Part shown: positions 28,475-35,916 of the stretch, one piece after another
Layout: each line of letters begins with the position of its first letter
Numbering within the stretch: the first letter of the stretch is position 1
Notes under the pieces: model-generated
The model's input: the letters and a program-made list of their open reading frames with translations, nothing else
What the model was told of the DNA's origin: nothing
Database searches by the model: none
From: Microgenomates group bacterium RIFCSPHIGHO2_01_FULL_45_11
GTDB lineage: Bacteria; Patescibacteriota; Microgenomatia; UBA1400; 2-01-FULL-45-11
DNA length: 35,916 nt
Assembly (NCBI GenBank): GCA_001803465.1
Contig: MHDE01000007.1
Span: 7,445-43,360 of the forward strand
Reading direction: 5' to 3'
Position numbers and translations under genes: made by a program

Positions 28475-28711
28475 ATGCTCAAAATTAAATTGTCTCGCAC
28501 TGGCAAACGAAATGAGCCGCACTATCGGATAGTCGTCGCCGAAGCCCGGTCTAAAAATCAGGGGCGGGTGGTAGCTGCTTTAGGCCATTACAATCCGCGG
28601 ACAAACCCGAGCACCTTGGTGATTGATAAAATTCAATATCAAAAGTGGCTAGCGGTAGGAGCACAACCGACAGCCAGTGTTCATAAATTAATAAGCAAGG
28701 CAACCTCATGA
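28475..28711 (+). CDS. rpsP: 30S ribosomal protein S16 (bS16)
   Basis: 78 residues: MLKIKLSRTGKRNEPHYRIV, then LGHYNPRTNP and WLAVGAQPTASVHKLI are the standard S16 blocks. It binds 16S rRNA in early 30S assembly. Its stop overlaps the khpA start (ATGA, 28708-28711), so the two are translationally coupled, as in many bacteria. Confidence 0.95.
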   Translation: MLKIKLSRTGKRNEPHYRIVVAEARSKNQGRVVAALGHYNPRTNPSTLVIDKIQYQKWLAVGAQPTASVHKLISKATS

Positions 28712-29091
28712 AAGACCTATTAACTTTAATTCTTACTAACATTACTACCCATCCGGACAAAGCCCAAGTTGACCAAACTCAAGAGGACGGAGTGGACGTT
28801 TACACTATTACTGTTGAGCCGGATGATATGGGTCGGGTAATTGGTAAGAGCGGTAAAGTAATTAGGGCCATCCGCACTTTGGTATATGTAGCCGGAATTC
28901 GGAGCGGAACCCGAGCCAGAGTCAAGCTTAATGCCGGAGAAGAGGTAGCCGGTCAAGAACCTTCGGCTTTGGGAGCTAGCGGGCAAACGTTAGAAGACGA
29001 GATTGACCTGAGTGAAGAATTGCCTCAAGAAAAACAGGAGGAGAAAGCTACCGAAGTCACTCCTCAAGAAACAGACGATACTAAGGAGTAG
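28708..29091 (+). CDS. khpA: KH-domain RNA-binding protein KhpA
   Basis: 127 residues. The first ~80 form a single KH domain with the GxxG loop in MGRVIGKSGKVIRAIRTLV, as in KhpA/YlqC, usually located directly after rpsP. The C-terminal ~45 residues are an acidic disordered tail (LSEELPQEKQEEKATEVTPQ), longer than in Firmicutes. KhpA with KhpB binds many RNAs and affects cell division and ribosome-related processes. It is convergent with the pilus operon across a 29-bp gap. Confidence 0.92.
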   Translation: MKDLLTLILTNITTHPDKAQVDQTQEDGVDVYTITVEPDDMGRVIGKSGKVIRAIRTLVYVAGIRSGTRARVKLNAGEEVAGQEPSALGASGQTLEDEIDLSEELPQEKQEEKATEVTPQETDDTKE

Positions 29092-29120
29092 CGTCGAAGA
29101 TTTCGGGCTTGGCAGCCTGG

Positions 29121-29882
29121 TTAGAAGGAAAAGGGGTTGGGACGAGGCTCGGTGGCCGGAATGGCGCCAAAAGTAGCCACAAATTCAAGGTTTTCCAAAG
29201 TCGACATCATTGCCTGTTGGTTAGAGGTGATCTCGGGAAGGGGAGCATCGATAGCCGTTAAGTTGGCAGAAGGCAGGGAATAATAGGCGATTAGTTCGGC
29301 TTGAGCGCGGATAAGGTCGATGGGAGTTTCGGGATTAGCATTTCGGTTCAGGATTAAAGTTTTGGGCTGCAACAGCGGCCTAGTTTGGATAAGCAAGCCA
29401 AATAAGTTGAGCATTTGCGACTTGTCGCCGGTGACTCCAGCGGAAATATCCATCTCGGCTGTTTGACCGGGAACGGGAGCTTGACTAACCTGCTTCTGAG
29501 TGGCGCTGTCCGTGGCTAAGGGACCGGGAGAAAAAGAGATGTCGTTAATAAAAGCTTGGGCTTTCTGAGCTTGGGCTTGAATAGAGGCTAGGGTTAAGAA
29601 GACCGGTTTTTCCGAAGGCAAAACGGTTTCCAAAAAGGCCACCTGACTATTGAGGCTGTCAAGATTGAGGCCTTGAAGGAAGTCGACTTTAGCAGCAATC
29701 GCTGCCAATTTTTCCCTGGCAGTAATGATCTCTTGACGGTTACTCAAAATCGATTTTAGCTGGGGGATGGCTATAAAGGGAACGGAAATGATAATGGCCA
29801 GAACGATAAGTAAGGGTAATCCCCAGATTTTAAGCCAGGTTTTGGCTTCGTCGCGAGAGTAAGCGGGAAGTGGTTCAATCAT
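29121..29882 (-). CDS. Type IV pilus assembly protein PilO-like
   Basis: 253 residues. A single membrane helix at about 17-40 (IWGLPLLIVLAIIISVPFIA) is followed by a coiled coil (NRQEIITAREKLAAIAAKVD) and a C-terminal alpha/beta domain, the PilO plan. VAFLETVLPSEKPVFLTLASIQAQAQKAQ matches the usual PilO linker (LP-x-x-x-x...L...I-x-x-x-A). PilO pairs with PilN in the inner-membrane alignment platform. It is the last gene of the operon and starts 3 nt after pilN ends. Confidence 0.78.
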   Translation of the reverse strand: MIEPLPAYSRDEAKTWLKIWGLPLLIVLAIIISVPFIAIPQLKSILSNRQEIITAREKLAAIAAKVDFLQGLNLDSLNSQVAFLETVLPSEKPVFLTLASIQAQAQKAQAFINDISFSPGPLATDSATQKQVSQAPVPGQTAEMDISAGVTGDKSQMLNLFGLLIQTRPLLQPKTLILNRNANPETPIDLIRAQAELIAYYSLPSANLTAIDAPLPEITSNQQAMMSTLENLEFVATFGAIPATEPRPNPFSF

Positions 29883-29885
29883 CGG

Positions 29886-30506
29886 TTAATTACCTTCCTT
29901 TTCATCTGAAACTGTCGTGGCCGGAGAGGGCGTCGGATTTGGTTGAGGAAAGGCTATTTCCTCCTTGGAAAGAGTGATGCGGGCGAGGTACTCGGCTGTC
30001 TCATTACGGCTGGTCGACTCGATAGCGATGGTTTTAAAAAGAGCTTTAAGAGGTGAAGTTTTTAGGGCTTCGACGAGGTTATAAAAGCGAAAAACGTCAG
30101 TGGCTATGGCGGACAGGTTAACAGAATTTTCATCCTTGAAAGTTAGGTTTTGCAACGTCACTCCCTCGGGCATGGTGTCGAAGGCAGCAGCAAGAATGGT
30201 TGGTACATCGGCCCGACTGGAAATGATTTGGTTAGCTAACTTGAGTTTGGTGTGTACTAAAAGGTATTTGACCTCGGTAGCGCTAAGGGATTGGAGGACT
30301 TGTTTCTCTTTGTTAATTTTTTGGTTCAACGAGGCCAGCTGGATGCTGACAAAAACACGGAAGGCCACTAGAGGAATTAGGATGCCCAGGTAGGTTAAGA
30401 TAATGACCGTACTGATCATGATAATTTTCCGGTGTGACTCCCGTTGGCGGGTGAGGCTGGCTTGACGGCGGGATAAAAGGTTGACTGAAAAAGAATCTTG
30501 AGGCAT
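29886..30506 (-). CDS. Type IV pilus assembly protein PilN-like
   Basis: 206 residues. The short cytoplasmic N-terminus SVNLLSRRQ resembles the INLLP motif that binds PilM. One membrane helix spans about 29-53, then a coiled coil (IQLASLNQKINKEKQVLQSL) and a ferredoxin-like domain with PEGVTLQNLTF. A Pro/Thr-rich tail follows. It lies between pilM and pilO. Confidence 0.8.
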   Translation of the reverse strand: MPQDSFSVNLLSRRQASLTRQRESHRKIIMISTVIILTYLGILIPLVAFRVFVSIQLASLNQKINKEKQVLQSLSATEVKYLLVHTKLKLANQIISSRADVPTILAAAFDTMPEGVTLQNLTFKDENSVNLSAIATDVFRFYNLVEALKTSPLKALFKTIAIESTSRNETAEYLARITLSKEEIAFPQPNPTPSPATTVSDEKEGN

Positions 30507-30507
30507 T

Positions 30508-31536
30508 TTACTCCACGGTTTTCATGGCTAAACCGGTAGCGATGGCAAAGGTAGCCACTTCCTGGGAAAAGGCGCTGCCGCTTCTGACTTCCATAGCTTC
30601 AAAGGGATTGCCGATAGCGACTTCGACTGAAAGGGAATTGGCCAGGAAGGCGACGATGCCAGGTAAATAAGCGCCGCCGCCGGTAACGATGACTGATTTC
30701 AGGTTGGTTTCTGGCCTTTCGGAGCGAAAATATTGAATGGTTTTTCTGACTTCGCCGACCAGGGAATTAAAAACGGGCAGAAGAGAATTTCTGACCTTGC
30801 CTTCTAACTGATTTTCCATTAAACCATAAGAGCGTTTGTATTCCTCGGCATGAGACGGATCCAGGCCTAAACTTTTTTCGACGGCTCTGGTTAAGGCCAA
30901 GCCGCCGGTGGGTACGGAGTGAGTGGTAACAATAAAACCGTCATCAATGATGACTAAGTCTGTCGAGAGAGCGCTGATATTGGTGATGACGGTGGCTCCA
31001 GATTGATTAGTTTTGGCGGAAAACACCCGGGAAAGGGCAATGAGGGAGGTTTCCAGGCCGGCCGGTTCGACGCCAACCCTCTCCATCAAGGTTACCAATT
31101 GGTTGACTCTACTTTTACTAGCGGCGGCCAAAAGCACGGTCATTTTTTCTTCGCCGCTGCCTTTGGGTGGGCGGCGCAAAACCGTGTATTCCAGGTTGAC
31201 TTCGTCCAAGGACACCGGAATATGCTGTTCGGCTTCCCATTGAATGGCCGAGGATAATTCGGCGTCGGTCAAAATGGGCATGGTAACGACGCTGGTAAAA
31301 GCTTCAGTTTCAGGTAAGGCTAAAAAGACGGGTTGGCCCAAAACTTTTTGCTCTGCCAAGAGTTTTTTGATGGTTTCGGCTAACTGGACGGTGCCGGCTT
31401 CCTCTTTGGGTAAGACTTGACCGACGGGGTTATAGGCGCTGCCTAAACTTCTAACGACAAACTTGCCTCCCTGGTGGTCGAGGCCAACAAGTTTGATGGC
31501 ATAGGAACCGATGTCTAGTCCGACGGTAACGGCCAT
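30508..31536 (-). CDS. pilM: Type IV pilus assembly protein PilM
   Basis: 342 residues, actin-like ATPase fold. VTVGLDIGSYAIKLVGL is the phosphate-1 loop; AIQWEAEQHIPVSLDEV and VIVTGGGAYLPGIVAFLANSL (phosphate-2/adenosine region) are characteristic of PilM. It sits on the cytoplasmic face, binding the PilN N-terminus. GAGGAG lies just upstream of the ATG. No PilP or secretin gene is visible downstream, as expected for a cell envelope without a classic outer membrane. Confidence 0.9.
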   Translation of the reverse strand: MAVTVGLDIGSYAIKLVGLDHQGGKFVVRSLGSAYNPVGQVLPKEEAGTVQLAETIKKLLAEQKVLGQPVFLALPETEAFTSVVTMPILTDAELSSAIQWEAEQHIPVSLDEVNLEYTVLRRPPKGSGEEKMTVLLAAASKSRVNQLVTLMERVGVEPAGLETSLIALSRVFSAKTNQSGATVITNISALSTDLVIIDDGFIVTTHSVPTGGLALTRAVEKSLGLDPSHAEEYKRSYGLMENQLEGKVRNSLLPVFNSLVGEVRKTIQYFRSERPETNLKSVIVTGGGAYLPGIVAFLANSLSVEVAIGNPFEAMEVRSGSAFSQEVATFAIATGLAMKTVE

Positions 31537-31598
31537 AAAATGCTCCTCGTTAATTGGGTTGGGAATAGGCTGGGCAGGTTAGAGTTCATAGGTAAAGG

Positions 31599-32411
31599 CT
31601 ATTGAATGAGGCTGGAACCGGAAAAAACAACATAATCAAAAATTGAGGGAATAAAGGGGTTGGTGCGGGTAGTCAGAATGGCCCTGGTTTCTCCGGTTAG
31701 GGCCTTGGTGCCTTCGGATTCGATGTTATATTGTTGGGGAGGGAAGCTAGCTACCCAACCTCCTCGTGGAGTTATCCGAATGGGCATATCGGCATAGGTG
31801 GCTCGGATACGAAGAAGGACATCATTACTCGTAAAACCAGGGACAAGGCCAAACCCTAGTGCCAGCCTCCAAGCGCTACCGGGTGGGGCGATTACGAAAG
31901 TGTCGATAAAATTGTCTCCGGAGACACAGCCGGCACCTATAAAACCCCAGCGTCTGACCGTCGGGCCGGCCGCGTTGTAAATGGCCACCACAATCCCGCC
32001 GGCAGAGCAGCCAGCGGTTGGTTCTCCCCAATCAATCCAAAGGCCGTCGGTGCCGCTGACACCGCTGACATTAACGTCAATGGTGTGGCCTTGGGGGACG
32101 ATGACTTCTAAAATATCATCCTTCTCTATTTGGTAATCGTAGGTCAAGCTGTCGGGGACGCTAAAGGTATAGGGGGCGGGATTATAGACGTCGCCGATAT
32201 AGGGGAGATCGGGCAAGGGCGTAGCCAGACCCAAGGCACTTTCGATGCCGGCTTCGGCGGCATTAAAGACCCTGGTGGTTTCCTCTTCTTTTCTGGAAAC
32301 AGAAACGTCTTCGGTGGTTCTAGTGGCCACGGAAATGCCGATAGTTAAAATCACTGCCATAAACAATAAAATAATAAGGGCAATTTGGCCCCGATTTGAT
32401 TCTTTTACCAT
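31599..32411 (-). CDS. PilX-like pilus assembly/minor pilin protein
   Basis: 270 residues from ATG 32411, chosen because GGAAAGG lies just before it; an upstream frame extension is less likely. RGQIALIILLFMAVILTIGISVATRTTED is a PilX-type N-terminal hydrophobic helix (no GFTLIE motif), followed by VFNAAEAGIESAL, which is typical of PilX_N proteins. The large C-terminal domain is beta-rich and Gly/Pro-rich with two cysteines. It lies between the minor pilins and pilM. The mature part is expected outside the membrane. Confidence 0.7.
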   Translation of the reverse strand: MVKESNRGQIALIILLFMAVILTIGISVATRTTEDVSVSRKEEETTRVFNAAEAGIESALGLATPLPDLPYIGDVYNPAPYTFSVPDSLTYDYQIEKDDILEVIVPQGHTIDVNVSGVSGTDGLWIDWGEPTAGCSAGGIVVAIYNAAGPTVRRWGFIGAGCVSGDNFIDTFVIAPPGSAWRLALGFGLVPGFTSNDVLLRIRATYADMPIRITPRGGWVASFPPQQYNIESEGTKALTGETRAILTTRTNPFIPSIFDYVVFSGSSLIQ

Positions 32412-32468
32412 TACCTTTCCATTGTAGCCACTGACGCGGCTTGTAGTCAATGAGCTCTGAAAATGAAT

Positions 32469-32975
32469 TTAGTAAGTTCTTAATAAGGTGGTGGTGACAA
32501 AGGTTTCCCGGACTACATCTGACGGTCGGGCGCCAGTTTCGCCGCGCTGCAGGGTAAAGGTGATACCGACTTTGGGTGGGGTAAAAACGGTACCGGCGAT
32601 GCAGGTAAAAGATAAGTTGCTGGCGATAATATTACTGGCAGTCAAGTATAAACCGGCGTTGAGTTGAATCCGGTTCGGGGTAACACTAGTATCAATTTGG
32701 ATAGTGTAAGTAGTCGGTGGGGTAGTGTTTTTGACGATATCTAACTGGGTGGCGGGGGAGCCACCGACGCAGGTGACCGTATCGGCATTTCTAACTAAGC
32801 GCTCAATTTGGGCCAGGGCATAGTCGCCGCTACTTCTGACTTCATTTAGACGGGCGGCTTTGCTGCCGCCTTGGACGCTGGTTAAAAATAAATTGACCGT
32901 GGCTACGGCTAAAATAGCGGTTAAAGTAACCACTACTAAGACTTCGATGAGGGTATAACCGTAAACTAACTTCAT
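32469..32975 (-). CDS. Minor pseudopilin, PilW-like
   Basis: 168 residues from ATG 32975, directly before the prepilin signal (MKLVYG|YTLIEVLVVVTL, cleavage after G6). This start overlaps the stop of the preceding gene as TGATG, giving coupling. The hydrophobic helix is followed by a VRSSGDYALAQIERLVRNAD segment seen in PilW-like minor pilins and a beta-rich tail with cysteines. It would be processed by PilD and help prime pilus assembly. Confidence 0.78.
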   Translation of the reverse strand: MKLVYGYTLIEVLVVVTLTAILAVATVNLFLTSVQGGSKAARLNEVRSSGDYALAQIERLVRNADTVTCVGGSPATQLDIVKNTTPPTTYTIQIDTSVTPNRIQLNAGLYLTASNIIASNLSFTCIAGTVFTPPKVGITFTLQRGETGARPSDVVRETFVTTTLLRTY

Positions 32976-33481
32976 CACAAAGGATTCCACTCCTCTAAAC
33001 TGCTGGTTAAACGTGACTGAAATTGCTGTGTGCCTTCCCACCACTCGACAGTGACGATTATGTCGACCGCTTCCGGGTCAGGGTTGGCGTCTTGGTTAAC
33101 CGGAGTGATGGTTAAGAAACGTTCAAAATTGGTACCAGGGATATATTGGCTGCCGGAGCAGACGCCGGCGGTAAAGGGGGAGAAAGAGGGACCATTAAGG
33201 TCTGGCAAAGTGGGAGTGCAATAGGTGGTCATGCCCACCGGTAACCAAGTGGTGAAGGCAAACCAGCCGACCCGGTCGCGTTGTTGACGAAACCATTCCA
33301 CTCCCTCCTGGGCATAGCGGGTGGATAGGGTTTGGTCGCTACTCTTGCGGCTGGCTTTGATGCTTAGCGATAAGGAATGGACGACGGCGACCAAGACCAC
33401 GGCGGTAATGGTGGCGGCAAAGATGACTTCGATTAAAGTTTGGCCTTTAGTGGTGGTTGGTTGCGGGCGGGTTTTATTCAT
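32975..33481 (-). CDS. Minor pseudopilin, PilV-like
   Basis: 168 residues from ATG 33481, whose first base is shared with the previous stop (TAATG). The prepilin signal is TTTKG|QTLIEVIFAATI, with Gln instead of Phe at +1 and the conserved Glu at +5. SRKSSDQTLSTRYAQEGVEWFRQQRD is typical of PilV. The C-terminal domain is beta-rich with one Cys pair. Start and stop overlap with its neighbours, so three genes are translationally linked. Confidence 0.78.
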   Translation of the reverse strand: MNKTRPQPTTTKGQTLIEVIFAATITAVVLVAVVHSLSLSIKASRKSSDQTLSTRYAQEGVEWFRQQRDRVGWFAFTTWLPVGMTTYCTPTLPDLNGPSFSPFTAGVCSGSQYIPGTNFERFLTITPVNQDANPDPEAVDIIVTVEWWEGTQQFQSRLTSSLEEWNPL

Positions 33482-34278
33482 TAGGGTAGTTGACAACGAC
33501 AATTGGTAAAATTAGTCGTATAGGGCACGCCACCGATAAAACAGTTTGGTTGAGCAATCATCTGCATCCCACAGTTACCTACGGGTATATCGAAACACAG
33601 AAATTGTGGTGAAGGACCGCGACCACGAACATTACTGTCGGTGCCATTAGGGTCGGTGCCGACACTGGCACAGGTGGCCCCGGGAATTGTAATACAAAGC
33701 TGATCACAGGTTTGGTTAGTAGCCCCATTGGCAATAACATTGTAAAAGGGAACGGAGACGACGGGGCCGATGGAGGCCAGGCGAACATATTCGGTGGTGC
33801 CGCCTTGGCCGACGACGGGGCCGCTGCCGTTATCGGGGATGCCGGTTAAGACTTCGAAATTGAAAGTTAAGGAGTTGGTAAAAAGGACGTTAGCTTTAAA
33901 GGCAGTAGAGGAAATTAATGGACCGGTCCCGACGCCAAGGCAGATGGCTTGAGCCTGGGCAGTATTGGTGCCGCTAGTGACAATCACCCGGTAACCGTCT
34001 AGTTGAGAGCAACCGGCGGGTTTGTCGCCGGCTGTAGCCCGTTTTTGGATGGTGCGCAAGAACTCGGTGGTTTCCTGGGCGGCGTTACGGACTTGTTGCT
34101 TCTCGTTAAAGCGGCTGTAGACTGCTAAACCACCGCCCAAAAGAATGCCGGTGACGGTAACAATAACCAGGATTTCAATTAAGGTAAAGCCCTTCCTAAC
34201 TAGGTTGGACAGGATAGCACCTAATTGAAGCTTTTTCCACTGGTTAGCTGGGTAGTTAGCACTGGGCAGAAACCACAT
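33481..34278 (-). CDS. Prepilin-type protein with Cys-rich C-terminal domain
   Basis: 265 residues. The signal VRKG|FTLIEILVIVTVTG comes after an unusually long leader (about 30 residues), so the true start may be downstream of ATG 34278. The helix is followed by a GspH/FimT-like region (VRNAAQETTEFLRTIQKRA). The C-terminus holds about ten cysteines (TCDQLC, TCAS, FLCF, NCGMQ, NCF, NCRC), suggesting several disulfides in the exposed head. It starts 7 nt after the preceding gene ends. Confidence 0.78.
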   Translation of the reverse strand: MWFLPSANYPANQWKKLQLGAILSNLVRKGFTLIEILVIVTVTGILLGGGLAVYSRFNEKQQVRNAAQETTEFLRTIQKRATAGDKPAGCSQLDGYRVIVTSGTNTAQAQAICLGVGTGPLISSTAFKANVLFTNSLTFNFEVLTGIPDNGSGPVVGQGGTTEYVRLASIGPVVSVPFYNVIANGATNQTCDQLCITIPGATCASVGTDPNGTDSNVRGRGPSPQFLCFDIPVGNCGMQMIAQPNCFIGGVPYTTNFTNCRCQLP

Positions 34279-34285
34279 ACGTTGT

Positions 34286-34789
34286 TCACGGCTCGCCTAA
34301 ACAAACTCTCGTGCCAGGACCAGCCAGAGTAGCGGGAAGGTAACTAATGCCATATTCTCTACCTGCTGTCGTACAGGTACCGGCAGCACAGCCGGAAGCG
34401 GGACAGCCGTAGGTGTACACATAAGTACCGCCGACTGGGTCTTGGACACTATTGGTAAGATAGGTAGCGCCTACTGCAGTTTGCATATTGCCACTGACGC
34501 TGACGTTGGGATAAGTACCGTTGTCAGAACGATAAATTTCCAGGGCGGTTCTGACTTGTTGGATGTCGGCTTCACGACGGGCGTTTTGGGCGCGAATGCG
34601 GGTGGTACGGTAACTAACGGTAGCAATAGCCAAAAGGACGCCAATCATGGCCATGACAATGAGCATTTCAATGAGGGTAAAGCCCTTCGATAAGCTGCCT
34701 CCTTCGCCGAGACTACGAAAGGCAGGCAGGGTAACCCTACGAGACAGAGAGAATGGGAGGGTTGAGGATTTTAATGAGGAAAGTTTCAT
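34286..34789 (-). CDS. Major-type prepilin (type IV pilin/pseudopilin) with repeat-derived leader
   Basis: 167 residues. The prepilin site is LSKG|FTLIEMLIVMAMIGVL with cleavage after G36, followed by RREADIQQVRTALEIYRSDNGTYP, the classical pseudopilin helix plus GspG-like head. The 36-residue leader is very long; its second half (about residues 18-35) is encoded by a CCTTCGA-type dispersed element (34683-34736), so DNA of a repeat became coding. The head has Cys residues. It lies 6 nt after the next pilin gene; AGGAA lies before the ATG. Confidence 0.8.
   Translation of the reverse strand: MKLSSLKSSTLPFSLSRRVTLPAFRSLGEGGSLSKGFTLIEMLIVMAMIGVLLAIATVSYRTTRIRAQNARREADIQQVRTALEIYRSDNGTYPNVSVSGNMQTAVGATYLTNSVQDPVGGTYVYTYGCPASGCAAGTCTTAGREYGISYLPATLAGPGTRVCLGEP
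34683..34736. repeat. Dispersed CCTTCGA-type element inside the pilin leader
   Basis: CCCTTCGATAAGCTGCCTCC...GGCAGGCAGGGTAACCC, with TGCCT/AGGCA arms. Related to 7545-7602 and 23076-23140. Confidence 0.5.
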
Positions 34790-34795
34790 ATATTC

Positions 34796-35215
34796 CTATT
34801 GCTGATTGCTAACGCAAAAATAGTTGCCGGTACCATAGGCACAGCTGTTGTTGGTGGCGTTGCCGCTGCCCGTTTCTTCCAGCTGCTGGGTGCAGACACA
34901 ATATAGATCGGAGTTACAGGCGAAAACATAGGTGGTGCCGCGCGGGTCTTTGGGCTGGCCGTTGGGTAGATAGGTGGTGGTTGACCACAAGTCCGAACAG
35001 GTTCCCGGCGGATTGGGAGGATAAGCATTATTGGCAGCGTAGTATTGTTCGAGGGCTTTCTGAACCTGTTTTAAGTCCGCCCGGCGGCGGGCATCGCGGG
35101 CGCGGGGAGTTTGGTTGGCGAAAATGGACATAACGGCAATTGTTAAAGTGGCGATGAGGGTAATGACGACAATGATTTCAACTAAAGTGAAACCTTGTTT
35201 TTTGGACAGTTGCAT
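34796..35215 (-). CDS. Prepilin (type IV pilin/GspG-like)
   Basis: 139 residues from ATG 35215 (MQLSKKQG|FTLVEIIVVITL, cleavage after G8); an upstream frame extension to 35257 is less likely. ARDARRRADLKQVQKALEQYYAANNAYP is the typical pseudopilin helix. The head has several cysteines (GTCSDLW, ACNSDLYCVC, SCAY, YFCVS). It is the first pilin of the operon downstream of the PKD-like gene. Confidence 0.85.
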   Translation of the reverse strand: MQLSKKQGFTLVEIIVVITLIATLTIAVMSIFANQTPRARDARRRADLKQVQKALEQYYAANNAYPPNPPGTCSDLWSTTTYLPNGQPKDPRGTTYVFACNSDLYCVCTQQLEETGSGNATNNSCAYGTGNYFCVSNQQ

Positions 35216-35261
35216 TATTTTGAGTATGGCAAGAATTGGTAGCGGCGTCAAGGGCAAGGGT

Positions 35262-35330
35262 AGGGTATAGAGTGTAGGTTATAGGTTATAGGGTATAGGG
35301 CATAGAGGATAGCTGATAGTGGATAGAGAA
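35262..35330. repeat. Degenerate TATAGG-type tandem repeats
   Basis: A run of short units such as GGTTATAGGTTATAGGGTATAGGG fills most of the gap between the PKD-like gene and the first pilin gene. Possibly replication slippage; no gene is seen here. Confidence 0.6.
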
Positions 35331-35364
35331 GGATGAATAATAGCGTGATTGGGATACCAAAGAC

Positions 35365-35916
35365 TTAAGGGGAAGGGGAGACAAATTGGGTGAGGAAAAC
35401 CTGGCTAAAGCGGGTTTCGGCCAGTTTCAAACCAGTAGTATCTTCGGCGGTGAGCTTGACAATATAGGCACACTCTTTCTGACCACACTGGAAGCGGTGG
35501 CTGACAATGCTAGCAGACATAGTACTCACCAGGTTTTGGCCGTCGCCAAAGTCGAGACTGACTGATTGTAAGGGGCTATCGTAATCAACCACCGAATAGC
35601 CAAATTCAACGTCGCTGGCTTGGCCGCTGACTTCCAGCTGGCGGGTTTTGGGATTCAAGCCGGGCTGGGTATTTAAGTACAAAAGAATGGGTCTATTGAG
35701 ACAGGTGCGATAACAATCGCTTTTACAGTCGGTCACGCCTTGGCTTAAGCGTTTACCCCGGCCGGCCTGAAATTTGGCGTCGCAACACTGATAACCCCAG
35801 CCTTCACAGGTAGCTTGGGCCTGGCCGCTACCCGGGTCAATAGCTTCGGCCGGCTTTTGAAAAGCAAGGCTAAAGTTGGATAGAATCAGGCGACCGTGAC
35901 TGTATTCCACTGACCG
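35365..35916 (-). CDS. Cys-rich extracellular protein with PKD/Ig-like domain, 5' end cut off
   Basis: The frame stays open to the window edge, so the N-terminus is missing. At least 183 codons are present. The N-terminal half of the fragment is Cys-rich (TCEGWGYQCCDAKF, DCKSDCYRTCL). Residues VVDYDSPLQSVSLDFGDGQNL followed by VSHRFQCGQKECAYIVKLTA are a PKD-type beta domain (W/D-F-GDG...H-x-Y pattern). This suggests an exported adhesin-like or pilus-associated protein heading the pilus operon. Confidence 0.65.
   Translation of the reverse strand, partial: RSVEYSHGRLILSNFSLAFQKPAEAIDPGSGQAQATCEGWGYQCCDAKFQAGRGKRLSQGVTDCKSDCYRTCLNRPILLYLNTQPGLNPKTRQLEVSGQASDVEFGYSVVDYDSPLQSVSLDFGDGQNLVSTMSASIVSHRFQCGQKECAYIVKLTAEDTTGLKLAETRFSQVFLTQFVSPSP

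Overview
The window looks like a chromosomal segment from a small-genome bacterium of the Patescibacteria/CPR radiation, most likely Microgenomates-like. That placement is inference from gene content: compact genes, a trigger factor without its PPIase domain, ThrRS without TGS, PheT without its N-terminal tRNA-binding domain, an ACP-like protein with an altered Ser site, PilM/N/O with many small prepilins, and many short unrecognised proteins. TGA serves as a stop (for example at 235-237), so the Gracilibacteria-type code is not in use.

Layout. 1-600: the 3' end of a glycogen synthase-like GT5 gene, convergent with a MazG-like hydrolase. 700-4620: an AT-rich accessory stretch with a kinase-fold protein, tRNA-Lys and tRNA-Arg flanking a GIY-YIG gene, a large membrane protein, two small unknown genes and 19-bp direct repeats. 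4630-7092: a nucleotidyltransferase-like gene coupled to an exported glycosidase, then a membrane-anchored lysozyme-like protein. 7093-7837: no protein gene, but a strong promoter feeding a three-hairpin RNA, a palindromic repeat element, tRNA-Leu and a tRNA 3'-half relic. 7838-11851: small membrane protein, basic peptide, trigger factor, coiled-coil protein, tRNA-Val, unknowns, 49-bp tandem repeats and dCTP deaminase.

11856-18860 is the most notable part. It carries thrS, infC, rpmI, rplT, pheS and pheT in the order known from E. coli. Three regulatory devices can be read directly: a complete T-box leader before the thrS transcription unit, an AUU start codon on infC, and an 18-residue Phe-rich leader peptide with the full set of alternative hairpins of a ribosome-mediated attenuator before pheST. 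A T-box and a leader-peptide attenuator in one cluster of a reduced genome is the main discovery candidate.

18931-22539 (minus): class A PBP followed by three small unknown genes. 22637-29091 (plus): dtd, tyrS, a 34-residue membrane peptide, recG, rpmF, nusB, an ACP-like gene, rnc, rpsP and khpA. 29121-35916 (minus): a type IV pilus/pseudopilus operon, transcribed from a PKD-like secreted protein (cut by the window edge) through five prepilin-like genes and a PilX-like gene to pilM, pilN and pilO, with several stop/start overlaps.

Two promoter habits recur. One is an extended -10 box (TGnTAtaAT-like). The other is a -10 box placed 6-8 nt before the ATG, which predicts leaderless mRNAs for the APH-like gene, the glycosidase, pbp1A, recG, nusB and probably tyrS. 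All functional statements come from reading motifs by eye; no database search was possible.
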